Origin: Candidatus Amarolinea dominans | GTDB lineage: Bacteria > Chloroflexota > Anaerolineae > SSC4 > Amarolineaceae | Reading direction: 5' to 3' | Assembly (NCBI GenBank): GCA_016719785.1 | Contig: JADJYJ010000011.1 | Span: forward strand, 118,515 to 182,514 | Length of the DNA stretch: 64,000 nucleotides | Made by a program: the position numbers and the translations under genes | Shown: positions 44,424 through 51,790 of the stretch, piece after piece | Layout of the letters: each line of letters begins with the position of its first letter | How positions within the stretch are numbered: position 1 is the stretch's first letter | The notes under the pieces: generated by a model | What the model was told of the DNA's origin: nothing | Databases searched by the model: none | The model's input: the letters and a program-made list of their open reading frames with translations, nothing else

Positions 44424-45719
44424 ATGGTAACTGAAAACTATCTGTTGGAAAGCCAGGCCGTGCAGGCGCTGGCGGTGGGCGAACTGCGCGAGTTTGTGCG
44501 CAGCCAGATGGATTTGAGCGGGATGATGCTGTTTATCTGCAAGCGCATCGGCCAACAGCCGGTGCTGCAGCGGGTCCTGCGCGCCAACGACAAGCTGACA
44601 CTGGTGGACCGTGGCCGGCTGCAGATGCAACTGCGCAACGACGACGAGCGCATCATCGGCTACCTGGTCAACCTGGAGGAGGCGCGACCGTTCGAGGCCA
44701 AAGCCAATTTTCGCCTGGGCGACCGCGTTTCGGAGTTGAACGCGACGATCAAGCTCTATTTTCACATCCTGGACCCTGAAAAGATCGTGCGCAACATCAA
44801 CCAGGACCCGCTCAAGCGTCTGTGTGAGGAGATTTGCGCCGAGCTGCAGAAGCTCTTCAGCACGCTGCTGCGCTACCAGGACATTGATACCAACCTGGCC
44901 AAGGGCGAAGCGATGGCGACAGCCCTGGGCGACCGCCATCACCTGGGGCTGGGGGTGGAGAAGGTGTCCGTTGATTTCGAGCTACCGGAAACCGTGCGCA
45001 AATCGTTGGAGGAGATTGTGGCGATCCAGATCAAGCGCGATCTGGAGGGACAAAAGCAGCGCGACCTGCAGGATAATCTGGAGCAACTGGAGCGGCAGAA
45101 GAGTCAGGATATTCGCAAGGAGGAGATTGCCGTCGAGATTGCGCAGGCCACGCTGGATGCCGGCCGCAAGAAGCTGCAGAGCCAGATCGAGCGTGAAGCG
45201 ATGGAGGCTGAGGCGGAGAAGGCACGCGAAAGCCGGCGCATGGAGGCAGAAACGCGACGCAAAGAGCACGAGCTGCGCTTGCTGGCGATGCAGATGGAGC
45301 ACATGGACCCCCACAATCCGGCCTCGCTGCTGGTGCAGGATGCGGAATTTCGCCGCAGCTACTTGCAGATGGTGCATACCCAGGAGATGGAGAAGATTCG
45401 ACGCATGGCCGATGTGCAGGTGCAGCAGATGGATCAGGATAAGCAGATCGAACTGCGCTACGCCGAGGCGCGGCTGCAGTTGATTCAGGAGTATCTCAAG
45501 AAGAAGGGCGATATTCTCGAACAGGATGAACTGGAACGCCTGGTGGAAATGCTGGACAAGGGGCGGCCAGACCCCGGAGCGGGTAGTCGTCGGCTGTTGG
45601 AGGCGCCGGTTGCGTCGCAGCCGAGGCCGAGGCCGGCGGCCGTGGTGAAGGAAGAGCATATGCAGGGAGAGGAGGTGCTCGAGGGGAAGTGGGCCGTCGC
45701 AGAGGCGCCGGCCGAATGA
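44424..45719 (+). CDS. SPFH/band-7-like coiled-coil protein
   Basis: The ATG at 44424 is preferred over 44418 because AAAGGAG at 44408-44414 is then 9 bp away; the product has 431 residues. Residues 1-190 resemble an SPFH/band-7 domain (LTLVDRGRLQMQLRNDDERI, NATIKLYFHILDPEKIVRNI, LGVEKVSVDFELPETVRKSL). A charged coiled coil of about 150 residues follows (KQRDLQDNLEQLERQKSQDI and similar). The tail is Pro/Arg-rich. SPFH proteins build oligomeric rings or membrane scaffolds. No transmembrane segment is seen. Confidence 0.65.
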   Translation: MVTENYLLESQAVQALAVGELREFVRSQMDLSGMMLFICKRIGQQPVLQRVLRANDKLTLVDRGRLQMQLRNDDERIIGYLVNLEEARPFEAKANFRLGDRVSELNATIKLYFHILDPEKIVRNINQDPLKRLCEEICAELQKLFSTLLRYQDIDTNLAKGEAMATALGDRHHLGLGVEKVSVDFELPETVRKSLEEIVAIQIKRDLEGQKQRDLQDNLEQLERQKSQDIRKEEIAVEIAQATLDAGRKKLQSQIEREAMEAEAEKARESRRMEAETRRKEHELRLLAMQMEHMDPHNPASLLVQDAEFRRSYLQMVHTQEMEKIRRMADVQVQQMDQDKQIELRYAEARLQLIQEYLKKKGDILEQDELERLVEMLDKGRPDPGAGSRRLLEAPVASQPRPRPAAVVKEEHMQGEEVLEGKWAVAEAPAE

Positions 45720-46350
45720 ATTCGACGCCCGCCGAATGAATTCGGGGCGAAGGGGCGTGCCGCCGCGGGGGGACGCCCGCCGAATGAATTCGGGGCGAAG
45801 GGGCGTGCCGCCGGGCCGCCCGCCGAATGAATTCGGGGCGAAGGGGCGTGCCGCCGCGGGGGGACGCCCGCCGAATGAATTCGGGGCGAAGGGGCGTGCC
45901 GCCGCGGGGGGACGCCCGCCGAATGAATTCGGGGCGAAGGGGCGTGCCGCCGCGGGGGGACGCCCGCCGAATGAATTCGGGGCGAAGGGGCGTGCCGCCG
46001 CAAGGTCGGCCTGCGCCGACCTGGATTGCGTCCACGCAGGTGGACGCCCGGCGGACCGCCCGTGAGGTGCGATTTCAATCGCCGACCGGCGCCGACCCGG
46101 GGTGGGGGGAATGAATGGGGTCGAATGAATTCGGGGCGAAGGGGCGTGCCGCCGCGGGGGGGCCGCCCGCCGAATGAATTCGGGGCGAAGGGGCGTGCCG
46201 CCGCAAGGTCGGCCTGCGCCGACCTGGATTGCGTCCACGCAGGTGGACGCCCGGCGGAACGCCCGTGAGGTGCGATTTCAATCGCCGACCGGCGCCGCGA
46301 CCCGGATTGCGTCCACGTAGGTGGACGCCCGGCGGAACGCCCGTGAGGTG
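45711..46350. repeat. GC-rich tandem repeat region between the two SPFH genes
   Basis: About nine copies of a 44-49-bp unit starting GCCGAATGAATTCGGGGCGA and containing GGGGCGTGCCGCCGCGGGGG lie in tandem from 45711, then three copies of a longer unit with CTGGATTGCGTCCACGCAGG and GTGAGGTGCGATTTCAATCG. The region is open in several frames because of the repeat lengths, but no ribosome site or codon bias supports a gene. Confidence 0.8.
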
Positions 46351-46400
46351 CGACCTCGGTCGCTCTCGAATTGTTGATGTGAGAAAGAAAGGATCTGACT

Positions 46401-48755
46401 ATGGCTACTACGATTGTGTGTCCGTCATGCCGGCGAAACATTCCGGCCGACGCGAAGTTTTGTCCCTATTGCCGCGCCAGCCTGGCGACGGCGTCGTTGA
46501 TGTGTGCGTCGTGCCAGAAGGCGATTCCGGCCGATGCGAATTTTTGCCCGTTTTGCCGTACGCCGGTGGCCGGCCGGCGACCGCCGATCCAGGAACACCG
46601 CTGGGCACGCGGTGCGGATGATTTTGCGACGCGGGTGGATGTGCAGGACGTGCCCGGCTTTTTCAGCAAGTCGCTGGTGGTGGAGCCAGGGGTGCGTGCG
46701 TTGATCCTGGAGGATGGCGTGGCCGCGCGCGGGGAACTGAGCGCCGGGCGCTATACCCTGCACACGTTCCTGGGCACGCTGCATTGGCCGGGCGCGCCCA
46801 ACCGTTTCACGGCCATTTTGGTGGACGCCGGCGATGTGTCGCTGACCTTCGAGTTGAGCGGTCTGTACACTCGCGATCCAATCCCGGTGGCGTTGACCGC
46901 GACGGTGCTGCTGCGGTTGACCGATGCCCAGGCTTTTCTGATCAATGTTCTCAAGGGACAGGTGCAGATGGGGACGGCCAGCCTGCGTGATCTGTTGACG
47001 GGCGAGGTGGCGGAGGCCGGCCGCGCGGTGCTGGCGACGTGCGCCGCGGCCGATCTGACCGGCGCGCATGATCCGCGCAACCGCCTGGAGAGTGAGATCG
47101 GCACGCGGTTGGCGCTGCCGCTGGCACGCTGGGGACTGTCGTTCGTGAGTCTGCGCACGGCCGATTATCACAGTGAGCGGTTGGAAGGGGTGCGCCAACT
47201 GCAGGGGGAATACTGGTTGCTGGTCAGCGAGGCCGAGGCGAAGCTGCACGGCCGCCAGCGCCTGGCCGATGTGCTTTCGGCGCATGAGGTGCAGGATGTG
47301 GCCGAGGAGGTGCGCAAGGTGGCCCTGCACCGTGAGCGCGTGCGGGTGTGGGCGCAGTTGCGCGAGGTGCTGCTTTCGGACCGCATGGATGAGATTCACA
47401 ACGCCGAGGCGCTGGCCGCGGTGGTGGCTGAGGTGGATCGCACGCACGCGCTGCGCCAGCACGAGGTTGACACGCTGAAGCAGTTGCTGGCCGAGCAGGG
47501 TGCGGACCGCCAGGCGACGCGCGCGCATCTGCTGGCGCGGGTGGAACTGGAACGCCAGCGCGAGGTGCGCCTGGGTGAATTGGCGCTGCGTAAGGATGTC
47601 GAGCAAGAGGAACTGGCGCGCAATCAGGAGATCGAAAGCCGGCGCCTGGAAGGGATGATGGCGCTGGAGACGCGGCGCTGGCAGGCTGAACTGGAACGCC
47701 GCACGCAGGAGACCGCGGCGCAGCGCGCACAGCAGGCCGCGGCGGATATGGCGCAGCGCCAGCGCACGTTGCAGGATGCCTTGAACGAACTGGAGGTGGC
47801 CAAGGCCAAGGCCAAGACTCAGGCGGAGATTGATCGCATCGAACGCGAGGAGGACCGCCTGGACATGGAACTGGGCGCGCTGAGCCTGGAGCGCATGCAC
47901 GCGGTGCGGCGCAAGGAGGATGCCGAGCGGATGCGCATGGAGTTGGAGCGCAAGGCGGCCGAAATTCAACAGGAGATGGGCCGCGCCGCGGCGGAGATGG
48001 AGCGGCGGCTGCGTGAGGAAGCAGAGCGCCATCGCCTGGAAATGGAACGCAAGCGGCATGAGCTGGAGCAGGAACGCCAGCGCCAGGAGTTCGAGCTGAC
48101 GCGCACGCGCACGCTGGCCGAGCAGGGGGTGGCCGGTCTGATGACGCTGGCGACGACGCCGGAGCAGGCGCGGCTGTTGAAGGATGTGGCCTTGCTGGCG
48201 CAGGCGCGCGATCTGTCGCCAGCGCAGTTGGAAATGGTGATGGCCGCGCTCTCGCCTGACCTGGCGCGCGCGCTGGCTGAGAAGTTCAAGGCGCAGGCGG
48301 CCGTCAGCACGCAGGCAGGCCAGGCGCAGCCGGTGTACGAACGCCTGTTGACCGAGATGAAGGCGATGGGCGCCGAGCAGGCCGCGCTGCAGGAACGCTA
48401 CGCGGAGCGCATGCAGGGGATGTACGACAAGGGCATGGACACGACGCTGGGCACGGCGCAGGCCAATGCCGGGCGCGTGGAGCCGCCCGCGCCGCCGGTG
48501 ATTCTGCCGCCCGCGCCCATCCCGCCGGCGACCGCGCGGCGCGGACGCCGTCGGCCGGCGGCCGCGCGCGTGCAGGCTGACGATGAGGCGCTGGCGGGTG
48601 ATGATGATAATGGTGATGAAGCCGCGGATGGCGCTGATCATGAGGACGCAGCGGATGATGCGGCCGGCGCTGAAGGTCGGGTGACCTGCCCGCGCTGTCA
48701 GCAGCAAACGCCGACCGGGCGCAGGTTTTGCATGCACTGCGGGGAGGATCTGTAA
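46401..48755 (+). CDS. Zinc-ribbon SPFH coiled-coil protein with zinc ribbons at both ends (784 aa)
   Basis: Residues 7-25 (CPSCRRNIPADAKFCPYC) and 35-53 (CASCQKAIPADANFCPFC) are two zinc ribbons. Residues 75-290 resemble an SPFH/band-7 domain (FFSKSLVVEPGVRALILEDG, LTATVLLRLTDAQAF, LARWGLSFVSLRTADYHSER). A coiled coil of about 250 residues follows, rich in Glu, Arg and Gln. The Asp/Ala-rich acidic tail ends in another ribbon (CPRCQQQTPTGRRFCMHC). It ends two bases before the ATG of the RT gene region, so the SPFH genes and the RT-cas1 operon may be co-transcribed. Role unknown. Confidence 0.68.
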   Translation: MATTIVCPSCRRNIPADAKFCPYCRASLATASLMCASCQKAIPADANFCPFCRTPVAGRRPPIQEHRWARGADDFATRVDVQDVPGFFSKSLVVEPGVRALILEDGVAARGELSAGRYTLHTFLGTLHWPGAPNRFTAILVDAGDVSLTFELSGLYTRDPIPVALTATVLLRLTDAQAFLINVLKGQVQMGTASLRDLLTGEVAEAGRAVLATCAAADLTGAHDPRNRLESEIGTRLALPLARWGLSFVSLRTADYHSERLEGVRQLQGEYWLLVSEAEAKLHGRQRLADVLSAHEVQDVAEEVRKVALHRERVRVWAQLREVLLSDRMDEIHNAEALAAVVAEVDRTHALRQHEVDTLKQLLAEQGADRQATRAHLLARVELERQREVRLGELALRKDVEQEELARNQEIESRRLEGMMALETRRWQAELERRTQETAAQRAQQAAADMAQRQRTLQDALNELEVAKAKAKTQAEIDRIEREEDRLDMELGALSLERMHAVRRKEDAERMRMELERKAAEIQQEMGRAAAEMERRLREEAERHRLEMERKRHELEQERQRQEFELTRTRTLAEQGVAGLMTLATTPEQARLLKDVALLAQARDLSPAQLEMVMAALSPDLARALAEKFKAQAAVSTQAGQAQPVYERLLTEMKAMGAEQAALQERYAERMQGMYDKGMDTTLGTAQANAGRVEPPAPPVILPPAPIPPATARRGRRRPAAARVQADDEALAGDDDNGDEAADGADHEDAADDAAGAEGRVTCPRCQQQTPTGRRFCMHCGEDL

Positions 48756-48757
48756 CC

Positions 48758-50052
48758 ATGGATGCGACACGCGGGATGAGACGAGTTTTCAGACGCTTGG
48801 CCGCACGCGATGCTCGTCGGCAGGCGCGCGAGGAGGCTGACCCGGCCGCGCCGGCGCCCAGTGAGCCACTGACAGGCGCCAGCCGGCGGCTGCAGCGCGC
48901 GCGGCGCCGGCCGATTCACGACCACCAGGCGGCCCAACGTCGCCGCCGGCCAGGCCGCCGCAACCACAGCCGCGACGCCCGCTGGGGGGCGCGGCCAGGC
49001 CGGCGGCGCATCCTACGCATCCGCGGCGGGGCGGGCGCAGCGCCGGCGCGGTGTTCGATGACCTGGTGACCGCGCGACGGCGGCAGGCGGAAGGGCGGCA
49101 GGCTGGGGCGCGGGCGCAAAAACCGGCGGGCGTGGTCACAACGGGGGCTGGCAGGCCGGGCCGGGAAAGAGCGGTTGCGCCCGCGGCGGTCAAGACGCCG
49201 GGGCTGGAGGCGGCCTTTACGCCGGAGAGCCTGGGTCGGGCCTGGCTGCACATCAAGGCCAATGGCGGCGGCCCTGGCGTGGACGGGGTTTCGCTGGATG
49301 ATTTCACGGCCCATGCCGAGGCGGAACTGGCCGCGCTGCGCCGCGATGTGCTCGGCGGCGTCTACCGCGCCACGCCGATCCGGACGGTGTGGGTGCCGAA
49401 GCGCAGCGGGGAGGGGCAGCGTCCGCTGGCGAAATGGACGATTCGCGACCGTGTGGCGCAGCGGGCGCTGGTGGAGTACCTGGAACCGACCTTCGAGAAG
49501 CGCTTTCTCGATTGCAGTTTTGGCTTTCGCCCCGGCCGCGGGGTGCAAGACGCCACGGCGCGTATTCTGACGCTGCGCGATCAGGGGCTGCGCTGGGTGG
49601 TGGATGCGGATATCAAGAAGTGCTTCGAGCACATTGACCCGGGCCTGCTGCAGCAGCGCTTGCGCAGTGAGTTGAACGATCCCGGCCTGCTGTGGCTGCT
49701 GGAGGGGTGGATTCAGGTGCGCATCATGAACGCGCTGGTGGGGCAGCGTCCCACGGCCGGCACGTCGCAGGGGGGGCCGATCTCGCCGCTGCTGGCGAAT
49801 ATCTATCTGCACCCGCTGGATGTGAAGCTGACGCAGGCGAAGCTGAACCTGGTGCGTTATGCCGATGACCTGGTGGTGCTGTGCCCGCGGCGTCAGGATG
49901 CCGAGGCGGCGCTGGCGCAGGTGGAAGATGGGCTGCGCGAGCTGCGCCTGGAGTTGAATCCTAAGAAGACGCGGTTGGTGAGCTTCGACGAGGGGTTCCA
50001 ATTTTTGGGCGTGTTCTTCATCGGCAATAAGCATCATTACCTGGGATTTTGA
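48758..50052 (+). CDS. CRISPR-associated reverse transcriptase, with a probable frameshift in its N-terminal tail
   Basis: The RT frame is open from 48865 to TGA 50050-50052. It has the group II-intron-type RT domains: GGGPGVDGVSLDDFTAHAEA, VWVPKRSGEGQRPLAKWTI, SFGFRPGRGVQDA, VVDADIKKCFEHID, PTAGTSQGGPISPLLANIYL and the YADD site at 49858-49869 (VRYADDLVVL). No maturase X domain or HNH follows. The ATG at 48758 begins an Arg-rich tail in another frame, so either a frameshift at 48.87-49.05 kb joins them or translation starts inside. It lies 14 bp before cas1. Such RTs allow spacers to be taken from RNA in type III systems. Confidence 0.85.
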
Positions 50053-50066
50053 GTTTAGGAGGAGCG

Positions 50067-51077
50067 ATGCCGGTTATCTATTTGACCGATCAGGGCGCGA
50101 TGGCGCACAAGAAGGGCGAGCGCCTGATTGTGGAGAAGAAGTCGGATGTGATTCTGGACATGCCGCTGATCCATGTGGAGCAGTTGGTGGTGATGGGCAA
50201 TGTACAACTGTCGGCCGCGTTGATTACGCAGTTGCTGCTGCAGGAGGTGGATGTGGCCTTTTTCTCGTCGTATGGCAAGTATCGCGGGCGCTTGACGCCG
50301 CCGGCGCTCGGTTTTGCGCAGTTGCGCCATCGGCAGTATCAGGTGCTGGGGAATCCGCAGACCGCGCTGCCGATTGCGAAGCAGGCGATTCAGGCCAAGC
50401 TGGCGAATCAGCGGCGGACGCTGGGACGCCTGGCCGCGACGGCCGGTAGCCAGGTGCAGGCGACGGTGATCAGGGCCACGCAGACGATGCAGGGGATCGA
50501 GGGGCAGGTGAGCGCGGCGCGTGACCTGGACAGTCTGCGCGGTTATGAGGGGAGCGGCGCGGCGGCTTACTTTGGCGGTTTGAAGGATCTGTTGCCGCCG
50601 GGCTGGGGGTTCAACGGCCGGCAGTACCGGCCGCCGCCCGATGCGGTGAACGCGGCGCTGAGCTTCGGCTATGCGCTGCTGCAGAGCGCGGTGCTGGGCA
50701 TGGTCAACCTGGTGGGGTTCGATCCGTACCTGGGCTTTTTCCATACGATTGATTATAACCGCCCGTCGCTGGCGCTCGATCTGATGGAGGAGTTCCGGCC
50801 GGTGGTGGTGGATGCGATTGTGGCGCCGCTGTTCCTGCGGAATCAGTTCACGGCGCAGGATTTTCGCCGCGAGCCGGGCGCGAAGCCAGGGGTGTACCTG
50901 GTGGAGGACGGCCGCCGGCGTTTGATCGAGGCGCACGAGAAGCAGATGGCGACGCCGGTTCCCTATCCACGCAAGAAGGAGACCACCGCGCTGCGCCGCG
51001 TCATCGAGGAGCAGGCGCGCCACCTGGCGAATGTGGTGCTGGGGGAGGCGGGGAGTTATCAGGGGTACGAAGCGTAA
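50067..51077 (+). CDS. cas1: Cas1 integrase
   Basis: A 336-residue protein from ATG 50067 (preceded by GGAGGAG). VIYLTDQGAMAHKKGERLIV is the N-terminal strand domain. The helical domain has the conserved acidic and basic residues: FDPYLGFFHTIDYNRPSLAL holds the His and Asp-linked motif, LALDLMEEFRPVVVDAIVAP the E/D cluster. GSGAAAYFGGL holds the first Glu-type region position (here YEGSGAAAYF). It stands alone, not fused to RT, yet directly follows it. Inserts new spacers with Cas2. Confidence 0.92.
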   Translation: MPVIYLTDQGAMAHKKGERLIVEKKSDVILDMPLIHVEQLVVMGNVQLSAALITQLLLQEVDVAFFSSYGKYRGRLTPPALGFAQLRHRQYQVLGNPQTALPIAKQAIQAKLANQRRTLGRLAATAGSQVQATVIRATQTMQGIEGQVSAARDLDSLRGYEGSGAAAYFGGLKDLLPPGWGFNGRQYRPPPDAVNAALSFGYALLQSAVLGMVNLVGFDPYLGFFHTIDYNRPSLALDLMEEFRPVVVDAIVAPLFLRNQFTAQDFRREPGAKPGVYLVEDGRRRLIEAHEKQMATPVPYPRKKETTALRRVIEEQARHLANVVLGEAGSYQGYEA

Positions 51078-51300
51078 GTGCAAAGTGCAAAGTGCAGAGC
51101 GCAGAGTGCAAAGTGCAGAGCGCAGAGTGCAAAGTGCAGAGCGCAGAGTGCAAAGTGCAAAGTGCAGAGCGCAGAGTGCAGAGCGCAGAGCGCAGAGTGC
51201 AGAGCGCAGAGCGCAGAGTGCAGAGCGCAGAGTGCAAAGTGCAAAGTGCAAAATGCAGAGGGCAGAGGGCAGAGGGCAGAATGTAGAGGGTAGAGCGCTT
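51078..51300. repeat. Tandem AGTGCA(A/G)AG repeats between cas1 and cas2
   Basis: More than 20 copies of 9-10-bp units such as AGTGCAAAGTGCAGAGCGCA. The tract separates the otherwise coupled cas1 and cas2. All three forward frames and all reverse frames are open through it because the unit has no stop codon, so apparent proteins here are artefacts. A short relative occurs at 51650-51740. Confidence 0.85.
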
Positions 51301-51345
51301 TGTACTTTGTATTTTGTATTTTGCACTTCTGTCCGGGGGTTTATC

Positions 51346-51642
51346 ATGGCGAAGACGACGCAGTTTGTGTTGGTGTGTTATGACATTCCGGATGATCGGC
51401 GGCGGACGAAGGTGATGCAGACGCTGTTGGATTTTGGGCGGCGGGTGCAGTATAGTGTGTTCGAGTGCGATCTGAAGGCGAAGGATCTGGATCGGCTGCT
51501 GAAGAAGTTGGGGCGGCTGGTTGACAAGACGGAGGATAGTGTTCGTTTCTACTTTTTGTGCGAGTCATGCCTGCCGAAGGCACTGGCGATGGGCGCGGAG
51601 GCGGAGATGGGGGATGCGCGGGTGGTGGCGAGGATTTTGTGA
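51346..51642 (+). CDS. cas2: Cas2
   Basis: A 98-residue protein from ATG 51346: TQFVLVCYDIPDDRRRTKVM has the catalytic-type Asp after the first strand, LLDFGRRVQYSVFECDLKAK the S-V-F-E motif, and DSVRFYFLCESCLPKALAMG the fourth strand. It forms the Cas1-Cas2 adaptation complex. The frame is open further upstream through the repeat tract, but that extension is not Cas2-like. Confidence 0.92.
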   Translation: MAKTTQFVLVCYDIPDDRRRTKVMQTLLDFGRRVQYSVFECDLKAKDLDRLLKKLGRLVDKTEDSVRFYFLCESCLPKALAMGAEAEMGDARVVARIL

Positions 51643-51790
51643 CAACGCTGAACGCAGAGTGCAGAGTACAGAGTGTTTGGAGCGCGAAGGTACGAAGGGG
51701 AGCGAAGACGCGAAGCGCGAAGACGCCAAGAGCGCAAAGAACTGTCTTCTCTTGGCGTCGAAGCATTTTCAGGTCAGCATTCAGCATTGG
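51643..51790. other. Intergenic stretch with repeat traces, no gene seen
   Basis: The sequence between the convergent cas2 and WYL genes has GAACGCAGAGTGCAGAGTAC and other short GCGAAGNACGAAG runs similar to the tract at 51078. No promoter or hairpin terminator is obvious. Confidence 0.5.

Noticed and set aside
45711..46350. Possible second CRISPR array or a repeat protein
   Set aside because: Units are directly adjacent with no variable spacers of constant size, and the apparent proteins depend only on repeat length.
46425..48770. 781-codon minus-strand open frame opposite the large SPFH protein
   Set aside because: Shadow of a GC-rich coiled-coil gene; no family resemblance and no start signal.
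49051..50052. RT as a group II intron or a retron
   Set aside because: No maturase X or endonuclease domain, no intron RNA ends seen, and no msr/msd-like inverted RNA region; it adjoins cas1 directly.
51031..51345. N-terminal extension of Cas2 through the tandem repeat
   Set aside because: The tract is open in all frames, and the Cas2 domain starts at ATG 51346 with normal length.
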